Shown here piece after piece: positions 40,061 through 51,700 of a stretch of 64,000 nt of DNA (positions are counted from its first letter, which is position 1; each line of letters starts with the position of its first letter). Source of the DNA: Streblospio benedicti (lineage: Eukaryota; Annelida; Polychaeta; Spionida; Spionidae); the NCBI GenBank assembly GCA_019095985.1, contig CM032659.1, forward strand, positions 21,777,443-21,841,442. The letters run 5' to 3'. The position numbers and the translations under genes were made by a program. The notes under the pieces were generated by a model. The model ran no database searches and was not told the origin of the DNA. It saw only the letters and a program-made list of their open reading frames with translations.

Positions 40061-40064
40061 AGGC

Positions 40065-40110
40065 AGCAGGCAGGCAGGCAGGCAGGCAGGCAGGCACGCA
40101 CACACACACA
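40065..40110. repeat. CAGG and CA microsatellite
   Basis: Tandem caggcagg units followed by a short CA run. Confidence 0.9.
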
Positions 40111-40793
40111 AAAAAGAACATGTATGTACATGTATATATGCAAGAGTTCGTGTCAAATGACCTTCTTTATAATGGCTGCTAATAGAGTTTGGACAATATA
40201 TTAATAACGGACATATAGCTCCCCAAAGCTTTGCATGTTTTGGAATTAAAAAAGAGGGGAAAAGTCAGTGCAGGTGATTTGCAAATAAGGCTGGTAATTT
40301 AAGTAGATTCAGCCTTTGTTACTGGGTTTGCTATTTACGGCCTAGTGCCCTGCTGCGCCAGTTAGTGCACTGCACTATGCAAAGACACCATCTCTCAGAA
40401 ACGATCTAACCTCCCGATTTCATTGCGTGAAATGCAAGACTGTTTTACAGTTTGAGACCGATGGCTAAAACTGTATTTGAAACTCAAAATTACGCCCCCA
40501 CCCCCATTTCATTGGCCCCGCGGCAAGAAAAGAATGTCCCCGACAACTGATTATAGACGCAGTTGTAGATAATATAATCAGGTATTTGCTTACTATTGCA
40601 TCAACAACAACTTGCAGAAAAGGACATAAGAAGTAAGTCACGACCTCGGCGGCGGCGGCGGCAGCAGCAACCAACCAGCCATTTGCGAATCCACATTCAA
40701 TTTGAAGGCAAAGTTAGGAAAGATAATTATTCCCATATACCACACGAGAATATGTGTATAAGAGCACATATCACTGCCGGGGTGTAGGAAATA

Positions 40794-40902
40794 ATTAATG
40801 TGAGATCCGCATCCTGGCTGGCTCAGCTCACACCAATCCGTGCTCATTACCATTTTACAGCCTCCAATTAGCACGTAATGAGCGTGTTTTATCAGATCCT
40901 CT
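40794..40902 (+). repeat. Near-identical pair 1, copy A (candidate duplicated regulatory element)
   Basis: A 109-bp sequence repeated in the same orientation at 49497-49605. From 40814 to 40902 (89 bp) only two bases differ. It contains inverted arms GCTCATTAC (40842-40850) and GTAATGAGC (40875-40883) around a 24-base spacer with CCAATTAG, so it holds several TAAT/ATTA homeodomain-type cores. There are no TIRs at its ends, no poly-A tail and no tRNA-like box. It lies 7.9 kb upstream of the lectin/CUB start codon. Function is not known; enhancer duplication or a very short mobile element are both possible. Confidence 0.75.
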
Positions 40903-41480
40903 CTGTTGACATAACACGAAACTCGTGAAAAATTGGCTGTGTGTTTGTGGGTTTGTTTGGGCTACGTTTGTCTATCTGCCAGCGGACCTGTAATACAGAA
41001 CTGTACAATAATGCTAGCGTCAGACATTCTTGGTATTTGAAGTCGAACATGTTAATATTCACACACTATCTCTTAACGGACTTTCTTTTGCTCCATCACA
41101 AGGCACGTATTACATTGGACAGTAGAGTGAACTGTCTGGGATTTACATTCATGGCTGTTAGACTGGGGCTTAAACGTTTGAATCGCCGTGCAAAGAGATG
41201 CATTCTATCATTCAGTGCAAAAATCACCGCCAATAACCCATTCTGATTGGTTGAGAGGTGTGCTAAATTTGCCGATTTACACACTGCTAAGGGCTGATTT
41301 ACCCGTTGCTAAGGACTTACTGTGATTTACTGCACACGGGGAAACCGTACAGTCTAAATGAGACTCCTTTGTTGCAGCGCACCTGTTTGTGTATATCAAG
41401 ATAAGAAGGTTTGCGTGTATATTTAGCATGTTTAGTGCTTAATGGAAACTGTACTTGTATTTTCTTCATGATAGAATGGT

Positions 41481-41586
41481 ATTTGACCAATCGATTGTCG
41501 TGTCAATCATGAAATGGAGCATGCTGACGTCTGATTTACCCGAACGATTTACCCGAACGATTGACGCTCCAATCTCGAGGTCAAAT
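41481..41586. mobile_element. Second copy of the foldback element
   Basis: Ends ATTTGACC / GGTCAAAT are inverted. It shares tcgattgtcgtgtcaatc, gagcatgctgacgtctgatt and gctccaatctcg with 14676-14811, but the right arm is rearranged (gatttacccgaac occurs twice), so no long hairpin forms. Confidence 0.7.
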
Positions 41587-42099
41587 CCTACATTTGATGA
41601 CATTGCATGAGGATTATATACAAACGCTTGCGAAGTATTGCCCTAGTCTTTCAAAAGACTTTATATTTACCAGTTTTTACTTCTATTATTACAAAAAACC
41701 GCTCGTGTAAACCATATATCAAGTGTAAAGATGGAGAGCAAGTACAATTGTGACAGCCTCTAGCTCTAATAGATATAAGGTCTTTTCAAAACCCTAGGCC
41801 AGCATATTTACTAGCAACAGCTGCATTTAGTACGTGATTTTGATCAAAGCTTCTCCATTACAAATAAACAGTATCACATGCTTAAACGAGAATATACCCA
41901 AACACAGCAGCTACACAGCTGCTCTGAAAGAAGATTGCTGTTCTGAAAATAGAAACCATGCACTTTTAGCAAATGACGTCAAATTAACCAAACAACTATC
42001 TACTCCGTCGTTAAAAAGCACCCTCCTATTGTTAATGGTAATATCTTTGTTGCATATCATCATCAAAGTACATGCAGTAGTCCAATTACAGTGCACACA

Positions 42100-42180
42100 G
42101 CCCATAACCAGCCCCAGTGTTATTTGCACGTACATTTGCTCGGCATCCGTCGCGCTTCCTGACAGGAAGTGAGGAAGCAT
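42100..42180. promoter_or_regulatory. Palindromic ETS-type sites
   Basis: The run gcTTCCTgacAGGAAgtgAGGAAgc (about 42155-42180) holds three GGAA cores, two of them head to head, in a CpG-containing context (cggcatccgtcgcg). Possible enhancer; target unknown. Confidence 0.25.
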
Positions 42181-43157
42181 GTCATTTGTACAATGATGTC
42201 TTCTGTTATGCGCACAATTTACAATATCTGCAATAACATTGCACCAAGCTTTCTTGGCACATGTCTACTTAAAGGTGTTAAGCAGAGGAGACATTTGACC
42301 AGTTTAATACATACACAGTGGTTTCTTAAAATGTTTTTGTCAAAATGACACCGAAAGTATGCACAGCATTGGAAGATAAGTATAAGTATTAGGTAGGTGT
42401 CATAGACACTTTAAAATAAATCAAAATTAAAATTTATTCACAGGTCAGGTTTACTGGTGACATTCATTCACCTTCAGAATCCAGCCTTTTTTCCAGACTA
42501 CTCAACACCCCAATTAGACCATCATTTGTCTGCTTGTCGATTTATGCTGATGACACAACAGAACAGAGACAACACATGATAACAAAATAATGACAATAAT
42601 TGGTTGTTTGCATGAGTGTGGTTGTTGTACATATACAATGGCAGGACCACTGGGATCACCCCTATAATAAAACCTTTTTTTGAATCCTCATATATGTAAT
42701 GGGACCACTTCTATACATGAATTGAGAGACTTTGAGGTCGCTTCTTCTCCGCGTAGACATCTGGAATTGATAGAGGAATTCTTCTGTACACTTTTGGTAC
42801 AGTAGAAACCGTCGGAGGTTGCGTTGAATGCTCTCCAACTTGACAAGATGAGGAACTTCAGAAACTGGGCAGATAATTCATTTTGCTCATATATTATTAC
42901 GAAACTAGCGCTTCAAACATAGTCCGTTATGCCTAGGTCACACAGACTACGTTCGGGGGTGGCGTACTGACACCGATAAAAACACACTGCAAGATGTTCC
43001 GATAAGACAACAATACGACCGCTCAATACGGCTGCCGATCTTCCGCCATACAGCAGAGAGTACGCTAGCATTACGCAGACAGTGCGCACAGCATTAGCAT
43101 CAGAATTATATCGTATCAATATACTGAATCGTATTGGTGGCGTATTTCATATAGTAA

Positions 43158-43716
43158 GGCCCCCATTTCACATGGCCGATCCTAGCCCCAGACCTTCCAA
43201 AAGACCCCCGATTCGTCATTTCGGATTGGATTGTGCGTGATCTCGGCTCTAAGCCCCCCATTTCACATGGCCGATCCTAGCTCCAGATCCTCCAAAAGCA
43301 AAACGCTGGATGGCGTAAAAGTAATACTCCTGGGCTGAAGCTGGCTGTCACACTCCGTCATCTGGCAGCGGGTGATAAATACACCACATTGGCCTATGTT
43401 TTCAGGGTGAGTCGTCACACCATCATGGTATTCCTACCCCAACTTTGCACAGCAATGCATGATTAGTTTTCTGATGCAATGATGCACTTGCCACAGGATC
43501 AAAACTCTTGACGAGAAGTGGCTGCAGAATTCTTCGTCATGCTTCGTCTGGCTCGGCCGTGTCCCGTCACCTACGACGTCTCTGACGGCTAGTACGGCTC
43601 GGTAACTGTTACGTAATAAATATTGGTACATTTCCGCCAATCCACCCCGAAATGACAAAACGGGTGTCTTTTGGTGGATCTGGAGCTATGATCGTCCATG
43701 TGAAATGGGGGGAAGT
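43158..43716. mobile_element. PIF/Harbinger element, internally deleted
   Basis: The left TIR (about 43158-43235) and right TIR (about 43640-43716) are inverted over nearly 80 bp: C run, atttcacatgg, gatcctagc, ccaaaagac, gtcatttcgg. The first ~50 bp of the left end is repeated at 43253-43305. TAA precedes the C run here and at 16597 and 33089, as expected for this superfamily. It contains a transposase remnant (43311-43545). At 559 bp it is far shorter than an autonomous copy. Confidence 0.8.
43311..43545 (+). pseudogene. Harbinger (DDE_Tnp_4) transposase remnant
   Basis: From 43311 the + strand reads WRKSNTPGLKLAVTLRHLAA, GDKYTTLAYVFRVSRHTIMV and FLPQLCTAMHD. This is the conserved N-terminal block of Harbinger nucleases (LAxTLRxLAxGDxYxxLxxxFRVxxxTI...P.xC.AI). 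A TAG follows at 43464. In the same frame REVAAEFF (after a TGA) matches the family's next block (EWxxVAxxF). The catalytic DDE region and the MYB-like partner gene are missing. The antisense frame of 74 codons over it is a shadow. Confidence 0.8.
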
Positions 43717-43829
43717 TATGCCACCAAATACGACGCCAATAAAACGCCAATCAGTCACCTATGAGCTCCGATTTTGCCGTTTACTCTGCCGATACGATGC
43801 CAATAATTTCATATCAAGTTTAGATTAAG

Positions 43830-46800
43830 CTCCTGCCAGTGCACAAAGGTAAAAATTCTCGACAGATTGCAAGCTAGAAAATCAAAATTTTAATCGGATG
43901 TCAATAAGTTGGCAATCAGTAGCGGAGTGGGGGTGGGGTTGGGTGGAAGTACAATGTACTGTGTGACACGGGTCTTAGTAATAACACATTGCCATCGCCA
44001 AATGTTACAATGTATTCAATTGTGAATTCAATATAAATTAAACTATTTTTGTTATGAGCCAAGAAGATGCATTGCACTTGTCCATACAAAATATGTCCCC
44101 GTTTGCATCCGCAATACAATATATTGCCCTGCAATCCGGGGCATTGTCATTTTGAGCAATTTTCCATTTATTTGATTCGGGGCTCAAGTTTCCGTTTGTC
44201 AAGATCAAATGCAATTTTAATGGCTTATCTTTTGCTTCATGCACTTTTAAGTTTTGACCGAGGTTCACGATTTACTGATTTCTGTATCTAAATGTTTTAA
44301 TTCCATGCAGCTCAATATTCTTACTGTTATTACACCCGAATGCTTGCATATAGCCAGCTACGAAGCACTAGGTACTAATGGTGACTGTCTCCATTGGCCA
44401 TATACCACAGACGCTGTGGAGGAGTATATATATGGGAGGTGTTATTAGTATCGCATATCGTCTGATGTTATGGATACACCTCACACAATGGCCATACTTG
44501 TCTTCAAAGTTGTCATTAAGTTCCACCATATACATATAAATACACTATCTACACGAGCACTGCAACACCGAAGTGAAGAGAATCCTATAGGTAGTGGTTT
44601 GTTTAATAAACAACGAAGAGTATAGTCCATTAGTTTGTTACAAATATGCGTACACAAGTCTAACGTGTGTTCACATATATTCAAGAAGTTCGGTGTGCAT
44701 TCATATGTGAATTGTATTTGAAGTGGGTTCGAACTGCATTCTGGTTGCATTCCATTATTCGGTAAATCGGAAATATTATATACCCTATACGTTATTTGTA
44801 AAGTGCTGACAACTTGTTATCTTGTGAAACACAACCCCTGCCATGGTTAATGCACCCAGTCCTTTTTCTTATACTCAGGGATCCATCCACCCAGACCCAG
44901 CAAGATAACAATAATTTAGCCCACACAGGGCACGCTCCACTTCCGCTCACTGGCCTATGACTGCAGAATTGCTAGTTGTGACATTGACACAGGAATTCAG
45001 CTCCAATATTGGACACGATGGCACGATGCATTGCAAGCCATCCCTGGGTGGTACTGCTATTAATATTGTAGGTGAGTCAGAAGTGGCAGAGGTGGTCTCT
45101 TTATGGAGCTGCATTTGGTCTCCGTATGAAGAATTCGGCCAGCGAAAATGGTCTTTTTGTCGAGGTGGTCTCCATAAAGAGGTGATCATAAATATTTTGA
45201 GTTTCTGCGGTAGCGTACATGGTTAGTAACATGAAACTTTTTGTTATAGCATGACGATATATTACTTATAATGGGTTACCAGTAAAAGCACTGTTTGAAT
45301 GCAAACTAACAAAAAAGTGCACGTGTGAAAAAGGCATTGCATGCACGCTTCTAAGCTTAGTCCCAGTAGCAAGAACTAGTAAAATTTCATCTAAAATCTC
45401 AAGAAAAGCAATATGGCAGTATAATATGACAATATAATCTGCAATAAGCGCCAGGGACAAGCCATCACTGACAATGCCATCCATATTCAATTGCGGATAT
45501 CTGCATTGTGACGTGCGACAGATACCAATGGGAGGCGTTTGATCCCAGACCTCATAACACACGCTGTGCAGTGCTTCCTCTTGCAGGGGGCCGCTTATAG
45601 AGAGACACAACTTCCCAGATACTTATTTGTTGTTCTAATGCTCTTTTTATGTATCTCACAATTCACATGTTAAATATTCACGTGTTATTTGGCTATGAAC
45701 TAGTCATGTTATACATTCCAATGTGTCTTAAAAGGGCTAATATTCAATTACGGCTATCTGTATTGTCAAAATTGATGATTCCCAACGGAGTGATCGATGC
45801 ATGGGACTGAATAACTGGGATGAAAACCGTATAACATCTTCATTAATTAAACCAAATTAATCCTAAGTAAATAATTGTCGATTCCGTATACCTCAATCGG
45901 GTGAACTATATCAACGGATCATACAAAATGTATAAATCTATGATCAAATGCATTTTTCTCATTTGAATCATGATCAACCTTTTGATAATCAACTTTAAGA
46001 TTGTCCGTAACTTGCTCATGGCTTCAGATTCTAACATGTGGAAGCACACTATCCACATGGATGCGTATTTCACACTCAAACCCACGAGACATTCAATAGA
46101 GCTTTCACTTCCCACATTGTTTGCTTCAACGCTCATTATGACAGTGTTTACCTCTCTGCTGCTCTTCTTGTCCTAATAACACGATCTTCCCTCCAGAACT
46201 CCACGTAATTTGAGCCCAGCCCATAAATAAATGTGACATTAACAATGCAATGGGCTTGTGTCTGAGCAGTTATAGAGGCAATTTATAAGATGGATAGAAA
46301 GGGTTATGGGAAACGTAATGGCAGAAATTAGTTTATATGTGCAATAGTGTGTGTTACTACTTAGGCATGTCATCTAAAATTGATATATCTCAATTACGCA
46401 TGCTGGCTTGAATAGTTGGGCCTTTGTTACTGTATAAAACGTATTGTTGTGGTAGAAAAACAAAGTGGTGTGATTTCTAAACATGAGTAGTATTTGAGTA
46501 GGTTAAGAAGGAGGCTGTGTGCGGAAATAAGAAGATGGTGAAGAAGTATTTTGCAAACTCTCTTGTATTCACCTTTCCTGTAGCCATTTTATAACCGCGC
46601 AGTCCATGCCTACGCTTTCAATAGTAGTTGACCATATCAAGTGAACCATGCTCGTAAGTACACCACAGGGTTTCGGGGTGCTTGAAAAGAAAAATCAGAG
46701 GTAATAACCACAATATGCAACGTATAAGATGTGAAAGAATATGCAAGATTTAACAGAACAAGTAGAACTGAACTACGTGATGGACAAGTTAATATAGGCA

Positions 46801-46950
46801 AAGAACAACACAAGAAAAAAAGTAAAATATTACGGTACAGTCACTGAATACACGAGCACCAATAGACTGAAGAACAATACCATTGCTACTTTAAAATGTA
46901 TCAGCCATTTGTATGCTTCAATTGGTGACTTGGAGAGACTTTAAGACAAA
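43830..46950. other. Noncoding stretch with small local repeats
   Basis: A ~75-bp diverged direct repeat at about 45483-45560 and 45740-45815 (atattcaatt-cgg-tatctg-attgt). Frames up to 114 codons lack recognisable motifs. Otherwise AT-rich. Confidence 0.5.
45090..45190. mobile_element. Repeated ggtggtctc units, CAGTAGAACCTCC family remnant
   Basis: Units of the form tggtctc(t/c)-tatg-ag recur four times within about 100 bp (ggtggtctctttatgg, ggtctccgtatgaag, ggtctttttgtcg, ggtggtctccataaag). They match the right end of the element at 1089. Confidence 0.4.
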
Positions 46951-46955
46951 GCCGA

Positions 46956-46980
46956 CGGCGGCGGCGGCGGCGGCGGTGGC
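46956..46980. repeat. GGC trinucleotide repeat
   Basis: About seven tandem cgg/ggc units (a similar shorter run is at 40648-40662). Not within a credible reading frame. Confidence 0.85.
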
Positions 46981-47044
46981 GCTGACAAATCATGATAGAG
47001 CACGGACACGGCTGATGAATGACGCGCGTAACTGGTGTGAGCAG

Positions 47045-47150
47045 TCAGATAGACGGGTAATGGATTGAGCTTATCTGCAAAGAGTCAGGGGTTCAAATCC
47101 TACCTTGTCTTGTGAGTGGGGGCATAGGGTTGAGTCATATCCGTACGGGT
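47045..47150 (+). mobile_element. tRNA-like SINE fragment
   Basis: A B box ggttcaaatcc near 47090 is preceded by a degenerate A-box-like stretch and followed by a body unlike a tRNA. Probably an old SINE head from this or a related family. Confidence 0.35.
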
Positions 47151-47555
47151 GACAGTGATGCTTTGTTGAATGAAGCAGTAGGCCATTTACTTCAGATCTG
47201 CATAAATTTTGGTTTGGAGTGAATGTGTGTGGTTGTTTTAGAAAAAGCTGCTAAGGGACAATCTTCTCTGGGATTTGCGGCATGTCACCTGTCAGAAATG
47301 GATCGTATGAAGCACCTGGTGAAACACACTTTTGGCTGTAACTGTTACTGTGAGAACCATAATCGATTCTCTGAATTTTTGGACAAATACAAACTTTCGG
47401 TTGTATTTTATTAGCTCATAACACGTTTATGTGTGTTATTGCTGTCGTAAATAAATAATGCTCATCCAACAGAGACTTTGTCACCGAAAGTGCATTCCAA
47501 TGCGCTATCCGGTTTACGCAACTAATTGAAAAATAAGAATAATGCATATCAGGTA

Positions 47556-47990
47556 ACTAGATCAAAGGTGCTAAGAGAGCACAGCGTCGCTAGAAGAACG
47601 TTGACCGTTGACTTACGAGCAATAAAGATGTTTACTAAAATGTTATGGAAATCATGATTACAAAGTACACCATTATATTGCATGTAATCAGCCACAAAGA
47701 ATCTGTGCGCTACTGTCTAATTTTATATTGGCTCTGTCGTGCTACATATTGATCCTGTAGCAGCAACCAGTAAACAGCACCAAGTAGTTATTGTGGATTC
47801 CATACTAGTAAGATTATCGAAAATGGATCATAAGTGCCCCTGTGGAAAAGCACACTTTATTTGGTAAAGTGCCCACAATCAAATCACTTCGGTATACAGT
47901 TTGTATACAGTCTGAACATAATCGGTTCATCGATAAACCCTCTAGCTAGCTTCTCCGGAAACATACAAATATACATAGTTAGTTGGTTAG
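47556..47990 (+). repeat. Dispersed repeat, copy 2
   Basis: Diverged partner of 19864-20560, shorter in the middle. The shared right end includes gtctgaaca, cgataaaccctctagct and acatacaaat. Confidence 0.65.
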
Positions 47991-48009
47991 TTACAAATGA
48001 ATGAAACAC

Positions 48010-48230
48010 AAGGCTTTGCTTCGGCAGCTACCATACCAGCAGATACCATAATGTAATAACCAATAAATAATGACCACGGACACCAAGCAATAATAGCCGT
48101 GGGCCCCAGCCTCATGGGTTGGGGGGGGGGAGATATGTGTATGTATAGTGTTTGTAAATTATAGTAGTATACATACCAAACACACCCTCCCATTATGCTG
48201 GGGCCCCATGTTTTCAACCCTACTGGGGAA
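48010..48230 (-). repeat. Dispersed repeat fragment, partner of ~23100-23225
   Basis: The reverse complement shares gtatgtatactactat and atttacaaacact with 23177-23221. It also contains gggccccagc and a run of G. Confidence 0.5.
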
Positions 48231-48295
48231 TACCAAAAATTGTGATATGAACCACTTTGAATGTTACACCAATGTCTACACTGTAAAGACGACAT

Positions 48296-48430
48296 CAGAG
48301 CGAGCACTCTCGGCCGGTAGCGTTCAGTCTAGCGGATGTTCCCGTTGCCTGGATGCCGTCAGCGTCTGGGAGGCATACGGAGTCGCCGGTATCATCGCTT
48401 TTTGCTGCTTGCTCTATGTGAGAAGACTCT
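48296..48430 (+). promoter_or_regulatory. Possible promoter or 5' UTR patch upstream of the lectin/CUB gene
   Basis: This is an abrupt CpG-rich patch (cggccggtagcg, gccgtcagcgtc, ggagtcgccgg) about 300-400 bp upstream of the exon 1 ATG on the same strand. It includes a TCAGTC sequence resembling a metazoan initiator. No TATA box is evident. Position and composition suggest a transcription start or 5' UTR, but there is no direct evidence. Confidence 0.3.
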
Positions 48431-48718
48431 AAAATTGTTTTATTCCATCTATGTATTGTATACGGCAGTGGGTATGATCTTTGTTACGACTTGTATTGTA
48501 TGTGTTTTTATTTGCAATCCACATTTAGAATGCGTACTTAAGAAGATTTGTTTCTGACAGAGATATAAGTGCACTGCAAGGAAACAATTCGAGGATATAC
48601 TCGTATGCTGGAGCATGAATTATAGTTATAGATAAGGTGTATAAGAGAACATGTATTGATTGCTTTTGATTATTAGATTACAAGATAGTGTGATTTGCAA
48701 ATAAATAGATTAACCAAA

Positions 48719-48794
48719 ATGGATACTGTGAGGATTGCACGTCTTCTGGTGGTACTCAGTAACACATTTCTTGCTGCTGAAAAAGTTCTCAAAG
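48719..48794 (+). CDS. Exon 1: start codon and signal peptide of the lectin/CUB gene
   Basis: The ATG sits in an excellent Kozak context (accaaaATGG). Twenty-five codons read MDTVRIARLLVVLSNTFLAA then EKVLK, a typical signal peptide with likely cleavage after FLAA. The exon ends at a strong donor, AAAG|gtaagc, in phase 1. Exon 2 accepts phase 1 exactly, giving a glycine at the junction and placing the mature N-terminus directly before the lectin domain. The link to exon 2 across 13.5 kb is inference from phase, strand and domain logic; an additional exon in between is possible. The exon is too short to stand out as an ORF. Confidence 0.65.
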
Positions 48795-51700
48795 GTAAGC
48801 ACACTGGTGGTTAAATAATAATGTGACAGCTGTGAAGTTTAATGGGTAAGTGCATACATTACTCACATATTAAACGGGACTGTATCTGTTCAGGTTCCAA
48901 TGCTAGTATTTGCTTGAGTTATTTTGACTTACTAATTTACATTGGAAATGTTATGAAGAATTATACATTAACATTCTGGGGATATGTAACGGATCCAATA
49001 CACACTAATATTTTAAAGAAGACAAATTTCCATGAATACATATTTTAACTTAACTTCCATGGTATTGAAGGTTTTCTCATTTTAACGTGTTGAATGGACT
49101 ACAAAAAGACTGAAATAAGTTGAAATAATGAAACGTACCATGACGGATGTTTACTGGTATGTTTCATAGCGTTGGCGGGGAAGTCGACCACGCAATTGTT
49201 AATTTGCACATTCTCTTATAGAATCTGCTACTCTTCCTCCACCCCACCCCAAATGATCACCACTCAAACCAATGGACTGCCATGATTTTCGTGATGACAG
49301 ACAGTGTCATCAGCTTTTCTATTCACTATCATTTTACGACTACCATAACCAAAAGCACTTGTCTTTTAAGGAACCCTTCAAAACAGACAGCTAATAATCC
49401 ATAATCCGATGCACTGTGGCAGCACCATCTTCACGACAGAATAATTAGCTGGCCATCAATATTACATGAGCATTGTCCCTTCAAACCCAACGTGTTATTA
49501 ATGAGATTACGGCATTCTGGCTGGCTCGGCTCACACCAATCTGTGCTCATTACCATTTTACAGCCTCCAATTAGCACGTAATGAGCGTGTTTTATCAGAT
49601 CCTCTGGTGCTAAAACTATAGCAAGAAGAAACTGAAGACCGGTGGAGAGCTGTTGTTGTGCATTGTTAGTTAACAGTGATAGGATTGGGGGATTCCTGGA
49701 TCCTTTCTCTGTTTGGGTTGGTTTTTAGTAGTCTTTGATGTTTATATTCTGTGTCATCAATCTTTCATCTCCAGTTTTTGTGTTTTAGGTTTTTATTCGT
49801 TATTAAGTGTTAGCTAAGTATTTTTGCACACATTTCTTTTAACATTTTGTCTCCTTTCTTGATGTAATACCTCTTGTCTTTGGTTTAGTACTTTTGCTTA
49901 TGCCTATTTTGTAAGCGTTATTTTTTTTAATTTTCCATCCGCTAATACTCAGCTGTTGCCATAGGGACATGGAATAGACTTTTGTTTAGTGAAAGTCTCC
50001 AAATCAAATATAAGTTTAAAAATATGGTCCATGTCACCAGATTAATAATACGGTGTTTTCGACTAGTTTACGCCAAGATCAATTAGTAGCCAGCTCAGAT
50101 GGCTACCCATTCAGCATGCAAACACATCTTTCCCAAAAAGAAATCAAAACCAAACGTTAAAGGGACTAAGCAGAAAGGGGAAATTATTCAACATGAAGAG
50201 CAACAAGATGATATGATTGTCCTGTAAAAATAAGAAACCATCAACTTGTAATGGTGCCAATTGCAGATTTTTTTTCCTTTCCTTCCTAACATAGCATCAT
50301 GGATTGTTTGCACGTGCATTAAGGCTGCGCAAGCGCACTGTCTTCCCGGAAATCCTCTTGGTATTTCTACGAACGGCACGGTTCTGCAATAATACCCGGG
50401 GGAGGAAACATTCCCCATGAACGTCTGCTCGCTACATCCCTGTACAATCAGCGAGGACACCACGATAAACACTGACTGATACGCACGTGCTCACATCAAC
50501 AGTGTTGCGTTTATTAAACATTCTGACAAACATGACTGTTCATTTGTGACTTTTTCTTTGTGATTTTAGATTAGAAATATGTGGGGTAAATATAGCATTC
50601 CACGTGTCGAATGAATGTGTGTGACAGGATAATGTGCCAACCAACAATTGCTACTGTGATTCGGCTTCAATTATGTTCTAGAGAAGCTGAGAGAGAAATA
50701 GTTACAATGGACGAGGCAGGCAAGGAGATGCAAATAATTATAGAGAATGGTACGCCTGTAAATTAAGAAATGTACAAGGACTGGAAAAATAGACGAAATG
50801 GGAAGAATGACGTATACCAGAGCCCATAATAAATCTGAGGAACAAGGAATGCTTCTCAGGGAGTTGCAGTAAAGGAAACACGAGTGCCATAATCTTGTGA
50901 GAATTTAAAAGTAATCTTGTTTGAATATATCCAGATGAACTATAAAGACTATAAAGACTATACAGCCAATCAAAATGCCCGTGATGCAAACGTTTTGGGG
51001 GATTAAAACCCCCATCCACTCCCATACCCGTGACAATCTAGCCCTCAGACCCCAATTCGCTGGAGCAGACCCGGGTCCCGCGGGTTGCGGGGCCCCGCCC
51101 AGGGCTCTGGTGTATACTTGCATCAAAATTTGATTGTGAATATCAGATCGTACAAAAACAATCCACGGCCGGTAGCGCACATTGATTTGTTCACGCATAG
51201 TTTCACAGAATCACTATTATAGTATTAACAGTGATAATTACTTCTTGAGTTTTATACGATTTCCTATAGCTACAGAGACCGATTTCTACAACTATGCACT
51301 CTACTCCATGTTAGTTATGCTTGAGATTCTCCATTGAAGTTGAAGTACAGCGAGACCAGCGTTTTGGCCCACATAGCCTTTAGAGCAATTCACTCCTTCC
51401 ATCGTATAAACAGACTCACCCTGAAAGTCAGTGACATTTTTATGCTTATCCATAGCTTTCCCTATTTTAGTCTAATTCTACTCTAAAATCAAAGTAACAA
51501 GAGAGGGAAAATAATCTAAATGTGCCTCAAAATAACTTGCGTGGTTCTTACGAGGGCACACGCAATGTTCACCCACCAATATGTTGTTCCATCTAGTATC
51601 ATTATGATTATCATTATGTTGGTCATTATGATTGATTATATCATGCTTTACGGCACCCAAATTGGCCATAATCAGTTGTTTCTTGTATGATGAAGACGGC

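Noticed and set aside
42913-43157. Possible larger element hosting the Harbinger insertion
   Set aside because: Left and right flanks share ccaccaa(a/t)acg-type words, but no matching outer ends were found.
43434-43658. 74-codon frame on - inside the Harbinger element
   Set aside because: Antisense shadow of the transposase remnant; I could not support a MYB-like partner gene.
45266-45610. 114-codon frame on - with hydrophobic stretches
   Set aside because: No family resemblance and AT-rich codon use unlike the real gene.
48148-48432. 94-codon frame upstream of the lectin gene
   Set aside because: Overlaps a dispersed repeat and the CpG-rich patch, which is better read as promoter or 5' UTR.
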